From CAZAGD01 sp964484485 (GTDB lineage: Bacteria; Desulfobacterota; SM23-61), in the NCBI GenBank assembly GCA_964484485.1, contig CAZAGD010000043.1:1-64000 (forward strand): a stretch of 64,000 nt of DNA, written 5' to 3'. Numbering within the stretch: the first letter of the stretch is position 1; the number at the start of each line of letters is the position of its first letter. The position numbers and the translations under genes were made by a program. A model generated the notes under the pieces. The model was not told the DNA's origin. It worked only from the letters and a program-made list of their open reading frames with translations, and ran no database searches. Shown here in pieces: positions 33,661-42,612 of this stretch.

Positions 33661-34257
33661 ATGGAAAAGCTAATGAGCTTGGCCACTCAATTAAGCCGCT
33701 ATAGCTTGAGGTTTGGTGGAACCTTAGTTCTTCTGGCTGCTCTGCTTATTGGCGTAGACGTGATTTTGCGCAAATTCTTTCAAAGTTCCATCGGAGGTGC
33801 CGATGAGCTTGCCGGTTATGCTTTAGCCCTCGGCACCTCTTGGTCGCTGGGAGCAACCTTGTTAGACCGCGCGCACATCCGCATCGATTCTTTATATTCC
33901 CTCTTCCCGCGGGGATTTCGTCTTTTTTTAGATTTTATTGGATTGATCCTCTTTTTAAGTTTTTTCGGCTTAGTTGCTTGGCGTGGTCTGAGTGTCATGG
34001 AGCAGTCTTGGGTTTCCTCGTCGCGAAGTCATACAGCCTTAGCTACCCCCCTGATTATTCCCCAATCAATTTGGGTCATAGGTCTCCTAATCCTCATCTT
34101 TTTGGGAATTATCCTTTTCGTGCGCGCCGCCTTGCTCGTATGGCAGGGAGAAATTGCTGCTGCCTCTCGAGCTATCAGCACCCGTGCAGCTGCTGAAGAA
34201 GTGGAAGAAGAGGTGCGCTATCTTAAGGAGCGTAAGCCTAAGAGGATGGAGTCCTGA
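33661..34257 (+). CDS. dctQ: TRAP transporter small permease, DctQ family
   Basis: 198 aa with four hydrophobic segments. The family motif region is IGVDVILRKFFQSSIGGADELAGYALALG in pieces, then GATLLDRAHIRID. A charged C-terminal tail (AAEEVEEEVRYLKERKPKR) extends past the last helix. It partners DctM in the inner membrane. GGGAAGGGGAAG precedes the ATG, 31 bp after dctP. The stop overlaps the dctM ATG (TGATG). Confidence 0.92.
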   Translation: MEKLMSLATQLSRYSLRFGGTLVLLAALLIGVDVILRKFFQSSIGGADELAGYALALGTSWSLGATLLDRAHIRIDSLYSLFPRGFRLFLDFIGLILFLSFFGLVAWRGLSVMEQSWVSSSRSHTALATPLIIPQSIWVIGLLILIFLGIILFVRAALLVWQGEIAAASRAISTRAAAEEVEEEVRYLKERKPKRMES

Positions 34258-35543
34258 TGCTCGGGACAGCTTTCTTAATCCTTATTGGACTCCTTGCTTT
34301 TGCTGTGCCTGTGGCGGCTGGGCTGGGAATTTTGGGCTTGGCTTTAGAATGGATTTATTCGAAGCTGCCCCTTAATATGGCCTTAGGTGAAATCTCTTGG
34401 GCTACCTCAAATAACTTTTTGCTGGTAGCTATTCCTTTCTTTGTTTTGCTGGGTGAAATTCTCCTTCGTTCGGGAATAGCCGAAAGAATGTACAATTCTC
34501 TTATCCTTTGGGTGCCTTGGCTGCCAGGGGGGCTCATGCATACTAATATTGTCTCCTGCGCTATGTTTGCCGCGACTTCTGGATCGAGTGTCGCTACTGC
34601 CGCTACTATCGGCACTGTCGCCCTGGGGGAAATTCAGAAGCGGGGGTATTCAGAACGCCTTTTCTTAGGAACAATTGCGGCCGGCGGTACATTGGGTATC
34701 CTTATCCCACCATCGATTAATATGATCGTTTATGGAGTGCTTACTGATACCTCGATCCCCAAATTATATCTGGCTGGTTTTATCCCAGGATTTATTTTGG
34801 CGAGCTTATTTAGTTTGACTGTCCTTATTTGTTGTCTAATTAATCCTGAATGGGGAGGCAAACCTATTCCCGCTACATGGAGGCAAAGACTTAAAGCCCT
34901 ACCCGACCTTATACCGCCTATTATTATATTTATAGCAGTTATCGGTTCTATCTATGCAGGCTGGGCAACGGCTACAGAGTCAGCTGCCTTAGGAGTAATT
35001 GCTGCCTTAGCCATTGCTGCCTGGCGGCGTCTTTTGTCCATAAAAATGCTAACCCACGCCTTTGAAGGAACCATGCGGACAACGGCAATGATTATGGCAA
35101 TTCTAATCGCTGCCTATTTTCTTAACTTTGTAATGGGTTCTATCGGTCTGCTTAAGAAAGTAAACGATTTTATTATGGGTCTGCAACTAACTCCCAGGCA
35201 ATTACTTTTTGCTGTTATAGTTTTCTATGTCATTTTAGGCATGTTTATGGAGACTCTCTCTATGATGGTAGCTACTGTGCCAATTATTACGCCGATTATG
35301 GTAAAAATGGGGTTCGATCCTGTATGGTTTGGTGTTTTAATCGTGATCCTCATGGAAACGGCCATGATCACCCCCCCAGTTGGTATTAACCTTTATGTGG
35401 TGCAAGGCCTGCGCAAGAGCGGACGCATCAACGATGTCATTATTGGCGCTTCCCCTTTTGTACTGGCTATGTTTGCGATAATGGCTATTATTTCATACTG
35501 GCCTGAACTTGTCCTCTGGTTGCCCAAAGTACTGGAAAGATAA
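34257..35543 (+). CDS. dctM: TRAP transporter large permease, DctM family
   Basis: 428 aa, about twelve hydrophobic segments. Typical blocks: NNFLLVAIPFFVLLGEIL, FAATSGSSVATAATIG, AAGGTLGILIPPSINMIVYG, and in the second half GMFMETLSMMVATVPI and TPPVGINLYVVQG. It carries the sodium-coupled transport path. It overlaps dctQ by one base and ends the operon. Confidence 0.95.
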   Translation: MLGTAFLILIGLLAFAVPVAAGLGILGLALEWIYSKLPLNMALGEISWATSNNFLLVAIPFFVLLGEILLRSGIAERMYNSLILWVPWLPGGLMHTNIVSCAMFAATSGSSVATAATIGTVALGEIQKRGYSERLFLGTIAAGGTLGILIPPSINMIVYGVLTDTSIPKLYLAGFIPGFILASLFSLTVLICCLINPEWGGKPIPATWRQRLKALPDLIPPIIIFIAVIGSIYAGWATATESAALGVIAALAIAAWRRLLSIKMLTHAFEGTMRTTAMIMAILIAAYFLNFVMGSIGLLKKVNDFIMGLQLTPRQLLFAVIVFYVILGMFMETLSMMVATVPIITPIMVKMGFDPVWFGVLIVILMETAMITPPVGINLYVVQGLRKSGRINDVIIGASPFVLAMFAIMAIISYWPELVLWLPKVLER

Positions 35544-35898
35544 AGTTGCCTAATTTTTCTTCTGCGGGCAAATCTTTTTGGTATAACCAATAGGGCAAGG
35601 AACAATCCCTTGCTTGGCAATGTTTAAGAATTTATCTAAATGCCATTACAATAAAGGAGAGGGAAATTTCCTACATTTTTATTAACCTAAATTAGGCGAT
35701 TTTTCATTATTCATTATATCAAAGATACTGGATTCTTGCCTGCTTCAGCCTGCTTCAGCCTGCTTCAGCCTGCTTCATGCTTCCGCAGGAATGACAAATA
35801 TCAGCCAACGAATGAGAGTGTCATTCCCGTGAAAACGGGAATCTTAACGGTTTTGTCTTCATAAATGTCAAAAGAATCTCTCAGATTAGGATTAAATT
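35544..35898. other. 355-bp gap with short tandem and dispersed repeats
   Basis: Contains a four-fold tandem 10-mer (35739-35778) followed by TTCCGCAGGAATGACA, and the palindromic dispersed repeat GTCATTCCCGTGAAAACGGG at 35820-35840. The dctPQM operon and the amidohydrolase gene converge on this gap, but I see no clear terminator. Confidence 0.6.
35739..35778 (+). repeat. tandem 10-bp repeat, four units
   Basis: CCTGCTTCAG three times, then CCTGCTTCAT. It lies at the edge of a dispersed repeat containing GCTTCCGCAGGAATGAC and looks like slippage within it. Confidence 0.9.
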
Positions 35899-36765
35899 TT
35901 ATTCCTTGAAATCATATAGATTCGCTGGATTATCAGCTAATACAGCTCGGCGGATCGATTCATTGGGTATCCATTCTAACAAAAGATCCAGAAGATCTGC
36001 CTCTTCTGGCTTATTTCCAGGTGTATGATTGGGATGAGGCCAGTTGGTAGCCCAAACTAAGCGATCAGGACGAACGGAGACTAATGCTTTAATTTTCTCG
36101 CCGACGTCTTCATAATGAGGGGGTCCTGATAAACTGGCCAAATAGGGAGCAGAAATTTTTACCCAGCATCTGCCCGTTTCCAGGAAACGGAGGAGTTCCT
36201 GAAATCCGGGATCGTTGATTCCTTTTTCAGGAGGAGTTCGCCCCACATGGTCAATAACCACATCCACAGGGATTTTTTTCAAAATTGGAATCGCGGCGGG
36301 GAGCCAATTGCCGCGGTCTTGAATTTGGAGGTGCCACCCCAAAGGAGCAATGCGTTTGGCCATTTCTGGGACATCGCTCATGCGGAAATCATCTACTAAA
36401 AGGTAGAAACGCAGCCCCCGCATTCCGCCCTCGTGCAGCTTTCGCAATTCTGCATCACTTATATCTTTTTTGGTCACCGCCACTCCTCGTGCCCGTGCTA
36501 AACCTAATTGTTGGATAGCATCGAGAGTGCAACTATTGTCGGTGCTGTAGAGGGAAGGCTGAACAATTACACATCTTTCTATACCCAGGCGATTAAGCAT
36601 TGTTTTATAAGCTTCGAGCGAAGCCAACCAATTTGTGGGCCGACGTCCTGGAAAAGGTGGATATTTATCAGCTGGACCATAAATATGGGCATGAGTATCG
36701 CAAGACCGCGGCGGCGCTATCATACGGGGTTTACGCCCTTCACCTGGAATTATTAATGGGAGCAT
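35899..36765 (-). CDS. amidohydrolase-2 family lactonase, LigI-like
   Basis: 288 aa. TIM-barrel metal hydrolase of the 2-pyrone-4,6-dicarboxylate hydrolase (LigI) group: CDTHAHIYGP (HxH) at the first strand, IERCVIVQPSLYSTDN, GMRGLRFYL, VVIDHVGRTPP, and WATNWPHPNHTP. LigI opens a lactone of lignin-derived aromatic acids, and relatives hydrolyse other lactones. It is downstream of the TAXI-TRAP genes on the same strand, so it may act on the imported acid. The substrate assignment is inference. Confidence 0.8.
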   Translation of the reverse strand: MLPLIIPGEGRKPRMIAPPRSCDTHAHIYGPADKYPPFPGRRPTNWLASLEAYKTMLNRLGIERCVIVQPSLYSTDNSCTLDAIQQLGLARARGVAVTKKDISDAELRKLHEGGMRGLRFYLLVDDFRMSDVPEMAKRIAPLGWHLQIQDRGNWLPAAIPILKKIPVDVVIDHVGRTPPEKGINDPGFQELLRFLETGRCWVKISAPYLASLSGPPHYEDVGEKIKALVSVRPDRLVWATNWPHPNHTPGNKPEEADLLDLLLEWIPNESIRRAVLADNPANLYDFKE

Positions 36766-36884
36766 AAAATAAACGCCATCTTAATGCGTGGTTCGGCAAG
36801 CCCCAAGGGCTTGCCCTACGAGAAATTTAAAAAACCTCAAATGTAGGGCAAGGGCTTGACCCTTGCCGCATTTGGTTTTATTTC
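36766..36884. repeat. two opposed copies of the CAAGGGCTTG dispersed repeat
   Basis: GGCAAGCCCCAAGGGCTTGC at 36795-36814 with CCTACG behind, and the opposed copy GTAGGGCAAGGGCTTGACCC from 36844. The same family appears at 32352, 59323 and 60005-60120. The pair could form a large hairpin at the end of the TRAP operon. Confidence 0.8.
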
Positions 36885-37016
36885 TTATATGCAATTACGA
36901 CCCAATTTCATTGGGGAAACTCGATAAAGCCAGACCACGGAGTAAGATAAGAGTGATAACTGTAAATATTTAATTGCTCCGATTAATAGGTATATTTCTT
37001 TTTTAATGAAGTCCAT
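36885..37016 (-). CDS. possible 43-residue membrane peptide overlapping a dispersed repeat
   Basis: The ATG at 37016 has a good AAGGAAGG site upstream and lies 17 bp after the permease stop. The frame reads MDFIKKEIYLLIGAIKYLQL and then a moderately hydrophobic stretch, ending PMKLGRNCI. However, 36891-36981, most of the frame, is a copy of a 91-bp repeat that also occurs at 48717-48808, where it is noncoding. The start may belong to a genuine short gene that the repeat has overwritten. Low confidence that a functional protein is made. Confidence 0.3.
   Translation of the reverse strand: MDFIKKEIYLLIGAIKYLQLSLLSYSVVWLYRVSPMKLGRNCI
36891..36981 (-). repeat. 91-bp dispersed repeat R2, copy 1
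   Basis: Read on the minus strand: CGGAGCAATTAAATATTTAC, AGTTATCAC, a variable part, CTTTATCGAGTTTCCCC, AATGAAATTGGGTCGTAATT. The copy at 48717-48808 aligns over the whole length with scattered mismatches and single-base gaps. Confidence 0.8.
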
Positions 37017-37033
37017 GGTGATTCCTTCCTTTT

Positions 37034-38959
37034 TTAAGATTTTTTCTTGGCCAAATGGGCAATAAGAAAAGTAATCGAGGCTATAAAGAGTCCTAAAAGG
37101 TCGGTTTTCCATTCTGGAATGGACAAGGCTATTCCAGCAGTGAAAAAGATAATTCGCAAAGAAAAATTGATTTTACCGAGGCCGATTAAATACCCTTCAA
37201 AAGTTGACCCAATCAAAATAACTCCTAAACCAGCAGAAAGAACAGCTTGAATTACTTCTCCTGGTCCTGATTGCAAGATCAAGGCAGGGTTAAAAACGAA
37301 TATAAAAGGTAATAAATAAATTACTCCACCCAAACGAGAGGCGGTATAGCCAACCTTCAAGGGAGATGTTTGGGCAATAGTTGCTGCTGGAAAAGCAGCT
37401 AAGGCAACAGGAGGGGTAATAAAAGAGATCATGCCCCAATACATGACAAAAAGGTGCACAGCTATCTCATTCAAACCTAATTGGATCAATCCTGGCGCCA
37501 AAACTAAGGCCAAAAAAACATAACAGGCAGTGATAGTCATACCCATGCCCATAATAAAACTGGCCAAGGCGCCTAAAAGGAGCATAAAAGCTATATTCCC
37601 TCCGGCAAAACTGACGAGCTCGCGAGCAAAACTGGCCGCTACTCCCGTGAGGGAAAGGGAGCCCATAATCATGCCAACCCCGGCTAAGATGGCTACTAAC
37701 TCAGCCAGGAACTTTCCCGATGATTCAATCAACTCAAAGAATTTGCGCGCGTTGAATCTATTTTCTCTTTTGAACATAGCCACTATAAGAAGAATAGCCA
37801 TGGCGTAAAAAGGGGCTTGGCTTTCTACGCGCAAAGAAAATAAAAAATATATTAAAACAATTAGCGAGAAAGGAAAAAACCAACCCTCCTTTAAAGTTAT
37901 GGAAAGAGGAACGATTTCATTGGCTGGAATGCCGGCAATTCCTTTTCTGGCGGCAAACCCGTCCACTTGAATTAAAAGGCCAAGATAATATAACAAGGAA
38001 GGAATAGCCGCGGCTAAAGCAATCTGCGCATATGGTTTTTGCAAAAAAGCAGCCATGACAAAGGCCGTAGCTCCCATGACTGGGGGCATTAATACCCCTC
38101 CGGTTGAAGCGCAAGCTTCAATAGCCCCAGCATAATGAGGTGGATAGCCAGTTTTTTTCATAGCCGGAATGGTAATTGAGCCAGTAGTTATTACATTAGA
38201 AATGGCACTGCCGCTCATGGAGCCAAATAAAGCACTGGCCATTACCGCTACCTTAGCAGGACCACCTCTGGTTGACCCCAAAAGAGCAAAAGAAAAATCA
38301 AGGAAAAATTTTCCGCCTCCGGTAACTTGTAAGGCAATCCCGAATAACATAAAACCGATTAATAAATCTCCAAAGACTTTCATAGGAATTCCTAAAATGC
38401 TGTCAACACTCAGAGAGTGAAAAGTAGCGGTAGTAACAAAAGAACGACCATGGCCCTCTAAAAAGGCAGGCATATAAGGAGCAAAAAGGGGATAAAGAGA
38501 AAAAAAGAGGATGACTATGGCTAAAGCGAGCCCAGTTGTTCTACGGACAGCTTCTATAACTAAGGCCCAAAGGATAATAGCCATATAAGTTATTTCTTCG
38601 GGAGCAAAATAGCCCCATCCCCTTTCAATTATTGTGTAACCATAACGGGCAAAAATAGCTGGGATTATAAAAGAAATAAAGGCTAAAAAACAATCCAATA
38701 GCCATAATGATTTTGAAGAAGATCCTCTCACCAAAGGAAAATATAAGAAAACCTGGGGCATGAATAAAGCCAAGATTAAATAGAGATAGGAATTATCCAT
38801 AATCATTATTCCCCCCAGACGCAGATGATAAATCTGATAAATAGCTAAAATAATAGTCACCAAAGAAAATAAGAAGGTAATTGACCGCAGGGGGCCAGTT
38901 AAATTTCTATATCTTGAGATAGTTACTTTGGCTTGGCTGAAATTTTGATCGTTCTTCAT
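37034..38959 (-). CDS. TRAP transporter fused permease, TAXI-associated (paralog A)
   Basis: About 641 aa from ATG 38959, chosen for AAAAAGGG just upstream; ATG 38974 and an upstream frame to 39022 are possible. It is a DctQM fusion with many hydrophobic segments: GSMSGSAISNVITTGSITIPAM, ASTGGVLMPPVMGATAFVMAA, and FITPPVALAAFPAATIA. It closely resembles the permease at 40638-42587 and less so that at 7340. It imports the ligand bound by the receptor encoded at 39051-40187, 91 bp upstream. Confidence 0.94.
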   Translation of the reverse strand: MKNDQNFSQAKVTISRYRNLTGPLRSITFLFSLVTIILAIYQIYHLRLGGIMIMDNSYLYLILALFMPQVFLYFPLVRGSSSKSLWLLDCFLAFISFIIPAIFARYGYTIIERGWGYFAPEEITYMAIILWALVIEAVRRTTGLALAIVILFFSLYPLFAPYMPAFLEGHGRSFVTTATFHSLSVDSILGIPMKVFGDLLIGFMLFGIALQVTGGGKFFLDFSFALLGSTRGGPAKVAVMASALFGSMSGSAISNVITTGSITIPAMKKTGYPPHYAGAIEACASTGGVLMPPVMGATAFVMAAFLQKPYAQIALAAAIPSLLYYLGLLIQVDGFAARKGIAGIPANEIVPLSITLKEGWFFPFSLIVLIYFLFSLRVESQAPFYAMAILLIVAMFKRENRFNARKFFELIESSGKFLAELVAILAGVGMIMGSLSLTGVAASFARELVSFAGGNIAFMLLLGALASFIMGMGMTITACYVFLALVLAPGLIQLGLNEIAVHLFVMYWGMISFITPPVALAAFPAATIAQTSPLKVGYTASRLGGVIYLLPFIFVFNPALILQSGPGEVIQAVLSAGLGVILIGSTFEGYLIGLGKINFSLRIIFFTAGIALSIPEWKTDLLGLFIASITFLIAHLAKKKS

Positions 38960-39050
38960 TTTTCCCTTTTTCATTACATAAATTTTAGAAAAGAAAAGGG
39001 CAGCGATGATATTCACCACCACCCTTTTATGCTAATTAATTAACCTTAAG

Positions 39051-40187
39051 CTAAAAGCCAGCAGCTTTCCTCTTCTTAAGCCAAAAATCAGGGAAATCTT
39101 TGGAGGGAATTTTCTTTTCTAAGGCTTCAGACATGACCGTATCCCATAATTTTTTTAAATCAGCTTGTCTTTTTAAACGTTCTTTATTGAGAGCTTCTCT
39201 CTGGGACGTCCACTTACCAATTTCTTTAAGGTAACGGATAGCACCTTCATGAATAGGAATAGGGTAATCTTCATAAAGTTCTAAGAATTTTTCCGGAGCC
39301 CAATACGCTTCTAATGATTTATGCTTAGCAGCATATACCGGGAAGGATTCATGAAGAAGCTTGGTAATTATGTAAGCTTTATCTGCCGGAAGGAAATCAT
39401 AAGTCAAAGCTACTGGGTAAGGATAAGTAAGTGTCTCTAAAGGCTTGTCTGGAGATATACCAGCGCCAATAGTTGCTTTCATTGGAGAATAATAAGGATA
39501 ACTTTTTTTCAATCGAGCCCATCCTTCTTTATCTGCCAAGGGAAGAGGAACATATCTTATCCCATAGGGCATGGCCGCCATCTCGTAGGCCGTAGAAGCT
39601 GTGGGATTGATATGAGAGGCATCAATCTTTCCTTCCATGACCATCTTCATTCCCGCAGCATAGGTCGGAACATCCACCTTTTGTACATCTGTCCAGCTCA
39701 GGCCAGCAAAAACTAAATGAGCCTCGCTAATCATAGTCAGAGCATAAGTTGGAAAATAGGCGACCCTCTTCCCTTTTAAATCTGCTGCCGTTTTGATGAC
39801 GGAATCTCCACGTATTCCCAAACACAATCCGGGATGTTGGGCTAAGTAAAGGACGCGTACAGGTTGTGGCCCCCAATCAATGGTGGAATAATCGTATAGA
39901 CCTTCTTGCATAAAATAAGAACCAATGCCGTGAAAAGCTACTTCCGCATCTTTAAGCCGGAGGGGATAAACGCGGGGAAGATCAGTCCCGGCAGGAATAA
40001 CGCGCACTTTTATTTTATATTTTTCCCACAAAGATTCGCTTACAAAACCCACTTGCATATAACCCGAGGATCCTACGTCATAAGCTGTCCAGGTCATCAT
40101 CTTGGGCAGTTCCACTGCTTCGGTGTAGAAACTTAAGGCCCCCGAAAATAAAACTACCATCAATGAGAGAAATTTTTTGACAAACAT
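39051..40187 (-). CDS. TAXI family TRAP solute-binding protein (paralog A)
   Basis: 378 aa, signal peptide with probable cleavage near TEA (residue 24). The mature start is MMTWTAYDVGSSGYMQVGF, then VRVIPAGTDLPRVYPLRLKDAEVAFHG, and TAADLKGKRVAYFP. This is the long TAXI subtype with a C-terminal helical tail (REALNKERLKRQADLKKLWD). An AAAGGAGGTAATCT site precedes the ATG, and a promoter-like pair is at 40353-40380. It pairs with the permease at 37034. It is paralogous to 42613-43683, sharing the WGPQ...RGDS and DLKGKRVAY blocks. Confidence 0.93.
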   Translation of the reverse strand: MFVKKFLSLMVVLFSGALSFYTEAVELPKMMTWTAYDVGSSGYMQVGFVSESLWEKYKIKVRVIPAGTDLPRVYPLRLKDAEVAFHGIGSYFMQEGLYDYSTIDWGPQPVRVLYLAQHPGLCLGIRGDSVIKTAADLKGKRVAYFPTYALTMISEAHLVFAGLSWTDVQKVDVPTYAAGMKMVMEGKIDASHINPTASTAYEMAAMPYGIRYVPLPLADKEGWARLKKSYPYYSPMKATIGAGISPDKPLETLTYPYPVALTYDFLPADKAYIITKLLHESFPVYAAKHKSLEAYWAPEKFLELYEDYPIPIHEGAIRYLKEIGKWTSQREALNKERLKRQADLKKLWDTVMSEALEKKIPSKDFPDFWLKKRKAAGF

Positions 40188-40637
40188 AGATTACCTCCTT
40201 TTTGGAATTTTTTATGATGCTTTTCTTAAAAAGTGGCCAATATTACGTCTTTTGAAATTCCCCAGCCATCATGGTAGCTTTTTGCCCCTTACCAACTTTC
40301 TTTTACAAATAGTTGAACAGGCAACCTTAATCCTTTCTTTGAAATAGAAAGAATTTTAAAGGCAATTATAAAAAAGTCAAGCGAAATTGGGATTTAATTA
40401 TAGCCCATAACTCCTTCGTCGTTTCTGATAATACCCTGCACTTCGTGTTCTTCCCGCTGATACTTTATGATGATATGATTAAGAGGAAGCGTAGCTTGCT
40501 AAAAATTCTATAAATTGGCCAAGAGAAGGAGATCTTTCTCACCTCTTCAAAATGGCAATGACCGTTTTAGGGCTTAAGCTGGTAAAATATGTTCATTAAT
40601 AATGGGTTACCTAAAAGGGTAAATCATTCTTCATGAT
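40188..40637. other. 450-bp gap between the two TAXI-TRAP units
   Basis: No gene or recognised repeat. It contains the promoter at 40353-40380 for the downstream (paralog A) pair, indicating that the two systems can be transcribed separately. Confidence 0.5.
40353..40380 (-). promoter_or_regulatory. promoter of TAXI-TRAP unit A
   Basis: On the minus strand: TTGACT (40375-40380), a 16-bp spacer and TAAAAT (40353-40358). Confidence 0.5.
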
Positions 40638-42587
40638 TTAAAGAATTTTTTCTTCTTTTTTATGCGCCAAGAGTTGAATTTTAATTTTTTGGAATCCCTT
40701 CATTCCTAAAATTAAAATGAACAAAACTAACCCAAGCAGATCAGTCACCCATTCTGGGGTCATGAGCAAAGCACCAGAAAAAATGATAAAAGCCCTTTTC
40801 CAAAATCCTAAATTCCCTAAAAATATATTATATCCTTCTATGCCAGAGGCCAGCAAAAAAACTCCCAAAAATCCTGTACTCAAGACTTTTAAAATTTCCA
40901 CAAAATTTCCTTGCAGAACAAAAGCAGGTTGAAAAACAAAGAAAAAAGGAATGATAAAGAGAACTATGCCCAAACGGATAGCTTGAAAACCTGTGCGCAT
41001 AGGGTCTGCCCCGGCCAAAGAAGCTGCGGCATAAGCGCCAATGGCTACCGGCGGAGTAATGAAAGAGAGCATGCCGCAGTACATTAAGAAAAGATGAACG
41101 CTCAAAGGATTGAGGCCAGATTTAACCAAGGCAGGAGCAAGGAGCACTGCTAATAATAAATAGCAGGCCGTGACCGTAAGCCCCATCCCTAAAATAAAGC
41201 TAGCTATTGCCCCCAAAAAGACTAACAAAACGATATTGCCACGGGCTAAAGCTATAATTTCTGTAGATAGAGTTTGCGCCACCCCTGTAATAAGCAGAGA
41301 AGCAATGAGCAGGCCTATAGCTGCTAAAATGCCGGTAATTTCTCCTATAGTCCTACCAACTCCTTCTAAAAATTCGACGAAGCTCTTAAAATTTAAGCGG
41401 GTCTCTTTCTTGATCATGGTCAGCACCAACACAGCACTGGCGGCATAGAAAGGTGCTTGGGCTTCTCGCCGCAGAGAGAAAAGAACGTAAATCAATAGAA
41501 CAAAAGCAAGTATATAAAACCAGCCATTTTTTATTGTTGTCCACCATGAGGGAATATTGCTCGCTGGGAAACCTTTAAGGCCAATCTTCGCTGCGTAGCA
41601 ATCTACCTGGACGAAAAGTCCAAGGTAATATAATAATGAGGGAATAATTGCGGCCAAAACAACTTCTGCGTAGGGTATATTCAAAATAGAAGCCATGACA
41701 AAGGCTGCTGCGCCCATAATGGGAGGCATAAGCACTCCTCCGGTGGAGGCACAAGTCTCGATAGCGGCCGCATAATAACTTGGGTAGCCTGATTTCTTCA
41801 TGGCCGGAATGGTAAAAGAACCTGTGGTAATAACGTTGGTAATTACGCTTCCGCTTATCGATCCCACCATAGCACTGCTGACTACAGCAACTTTAGCAGT
41901 TCCCCCCCTAACCCTACCCAATAATGAGAGGGCGAGATCGAGAAAAAATTTGGCCCCTCCAGTGGAAGTAAGCGCAACTCCAAAAAACATAAAACCTATA
42001 AAGAGATTACCCAGAACATGAGTGGGAAGGCCTATTATTCCCTCTGGTCCCATAGCATAATATCCAACTAATCGTGGGAAAGAGAAACTTTTTGTAAAAA
42101 GGAATCCTGGCATATGTTCCCCGAAAAGGGGATAGACGGAGAATAAAAAAACTAGGCCAAAGAGAACCCATCCTACTATCCGGCGGGCGGCTTCGAGAAC
42201 TAACCCCCAAAGCAAAATGCCCAGGACAAAAGCTAATGGCGGTGGAGAAACCTCCCATCCTTTAAATAAAATTTGTTGACCCTGAAGAAAAAAATAAAAA
42301 GCACTGCTAAAGCAAAGCAAAGCCAAGAATAAATCGAAAGAACTTACTTTTCCTTTAAAACGCGCAGCCGCCGGAAAATAAAGGAAAACTAAAGGGAGGA
42401 AGAAACTTAAAATTAAGTGCAAATAAGCGGTACCGACGATAAATCCTCCCCAAAAGCGCACTCCTATATGAAATAGATAAACGATAGCCGATAAAATTCC
42501 AGCACAAGAGAAGACTATGGCTAATAAGCGAATTAAAGGGGGTAAAACCCGATATCTGCTAATTTCAGGCAGGGGTGCTTGATTCAT
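40638..42587 (-). CDS. TRAP transporter fused permease, TAXI-associated (paralog B)
   Basis: 649 aa DctQM fusion. The conserved blocks GSISGSVITNVITTGSFTIPAMKKSGYP, CASTGGVLMPPIMGAAAFVMAS and FITPPVAIGAYAAASLAG match paralog A almost position for position (for example IPSLLYYLGLFVQVD against IPSLLYYLGLLIQVD). It lies 25 bp after its receptor gene. A local duplication of the whole receptor-permease pair, followed by divergence, is the simplest origin. Confidence 0.94.
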   Translation of the reverse strand: MNQAPLPEISRYRVLPPLIRLLAIVFSCAGILSAIVYLFHIGVRFWGGFIVGTAYLHLILSFFLPLVFLYFPAAARFKGKVSSFDLFLALLCFSSAFYFFLQGQQILFKGWEVSPPPLAFVLGILLWGLVLEAARRIVGWVLFGLVFLFSVYPLFGEHMPGFLFTKSFSFPRLVGYYAMGPEGIIGLPTHVLGNLFIGFMFFGVALTSTGGAKFFLDLALSLLGRVRGGTAKVAVVSSAMVGSISGSVITNVITTGSFTIPAMKKSGYPSYYAAAIETCASTGGVLMPPIMGAAAFVMASILNIPYAEVVLAAIIPSLLYYLGLFVQVDCYAAKIGLKGFPASNIPSWWTTIKNGWFYILAFVLLIYVLFSLRREAQAPFYAASAVLVLTMIKKETRLNFKSFVEFLEGVGRTIGEITGILAAIGLLIASLLITGVAQTLSTEIIALARGNIVLLVFLGAIASFILGMGLTVTACYLLLAVLLAPALVKSGLNPLSVHLFLMYCGMLSFITPPVAIGAYAAASLAGADPMRTGFQAIRLGIVLFIIPFFFVFQPAFVLQGNFVEILKVLSTGFLGVFLLASGIEGYNIFLGNLGFWKRAFIIFSGALLMTPEWVTDLLGLVLFILILGMKGFQKIKIQLLAHKKEEKIL

Positions 42588-42612
42588 AAGACCTCTTTGA
42601 TTTTTTAGGTTT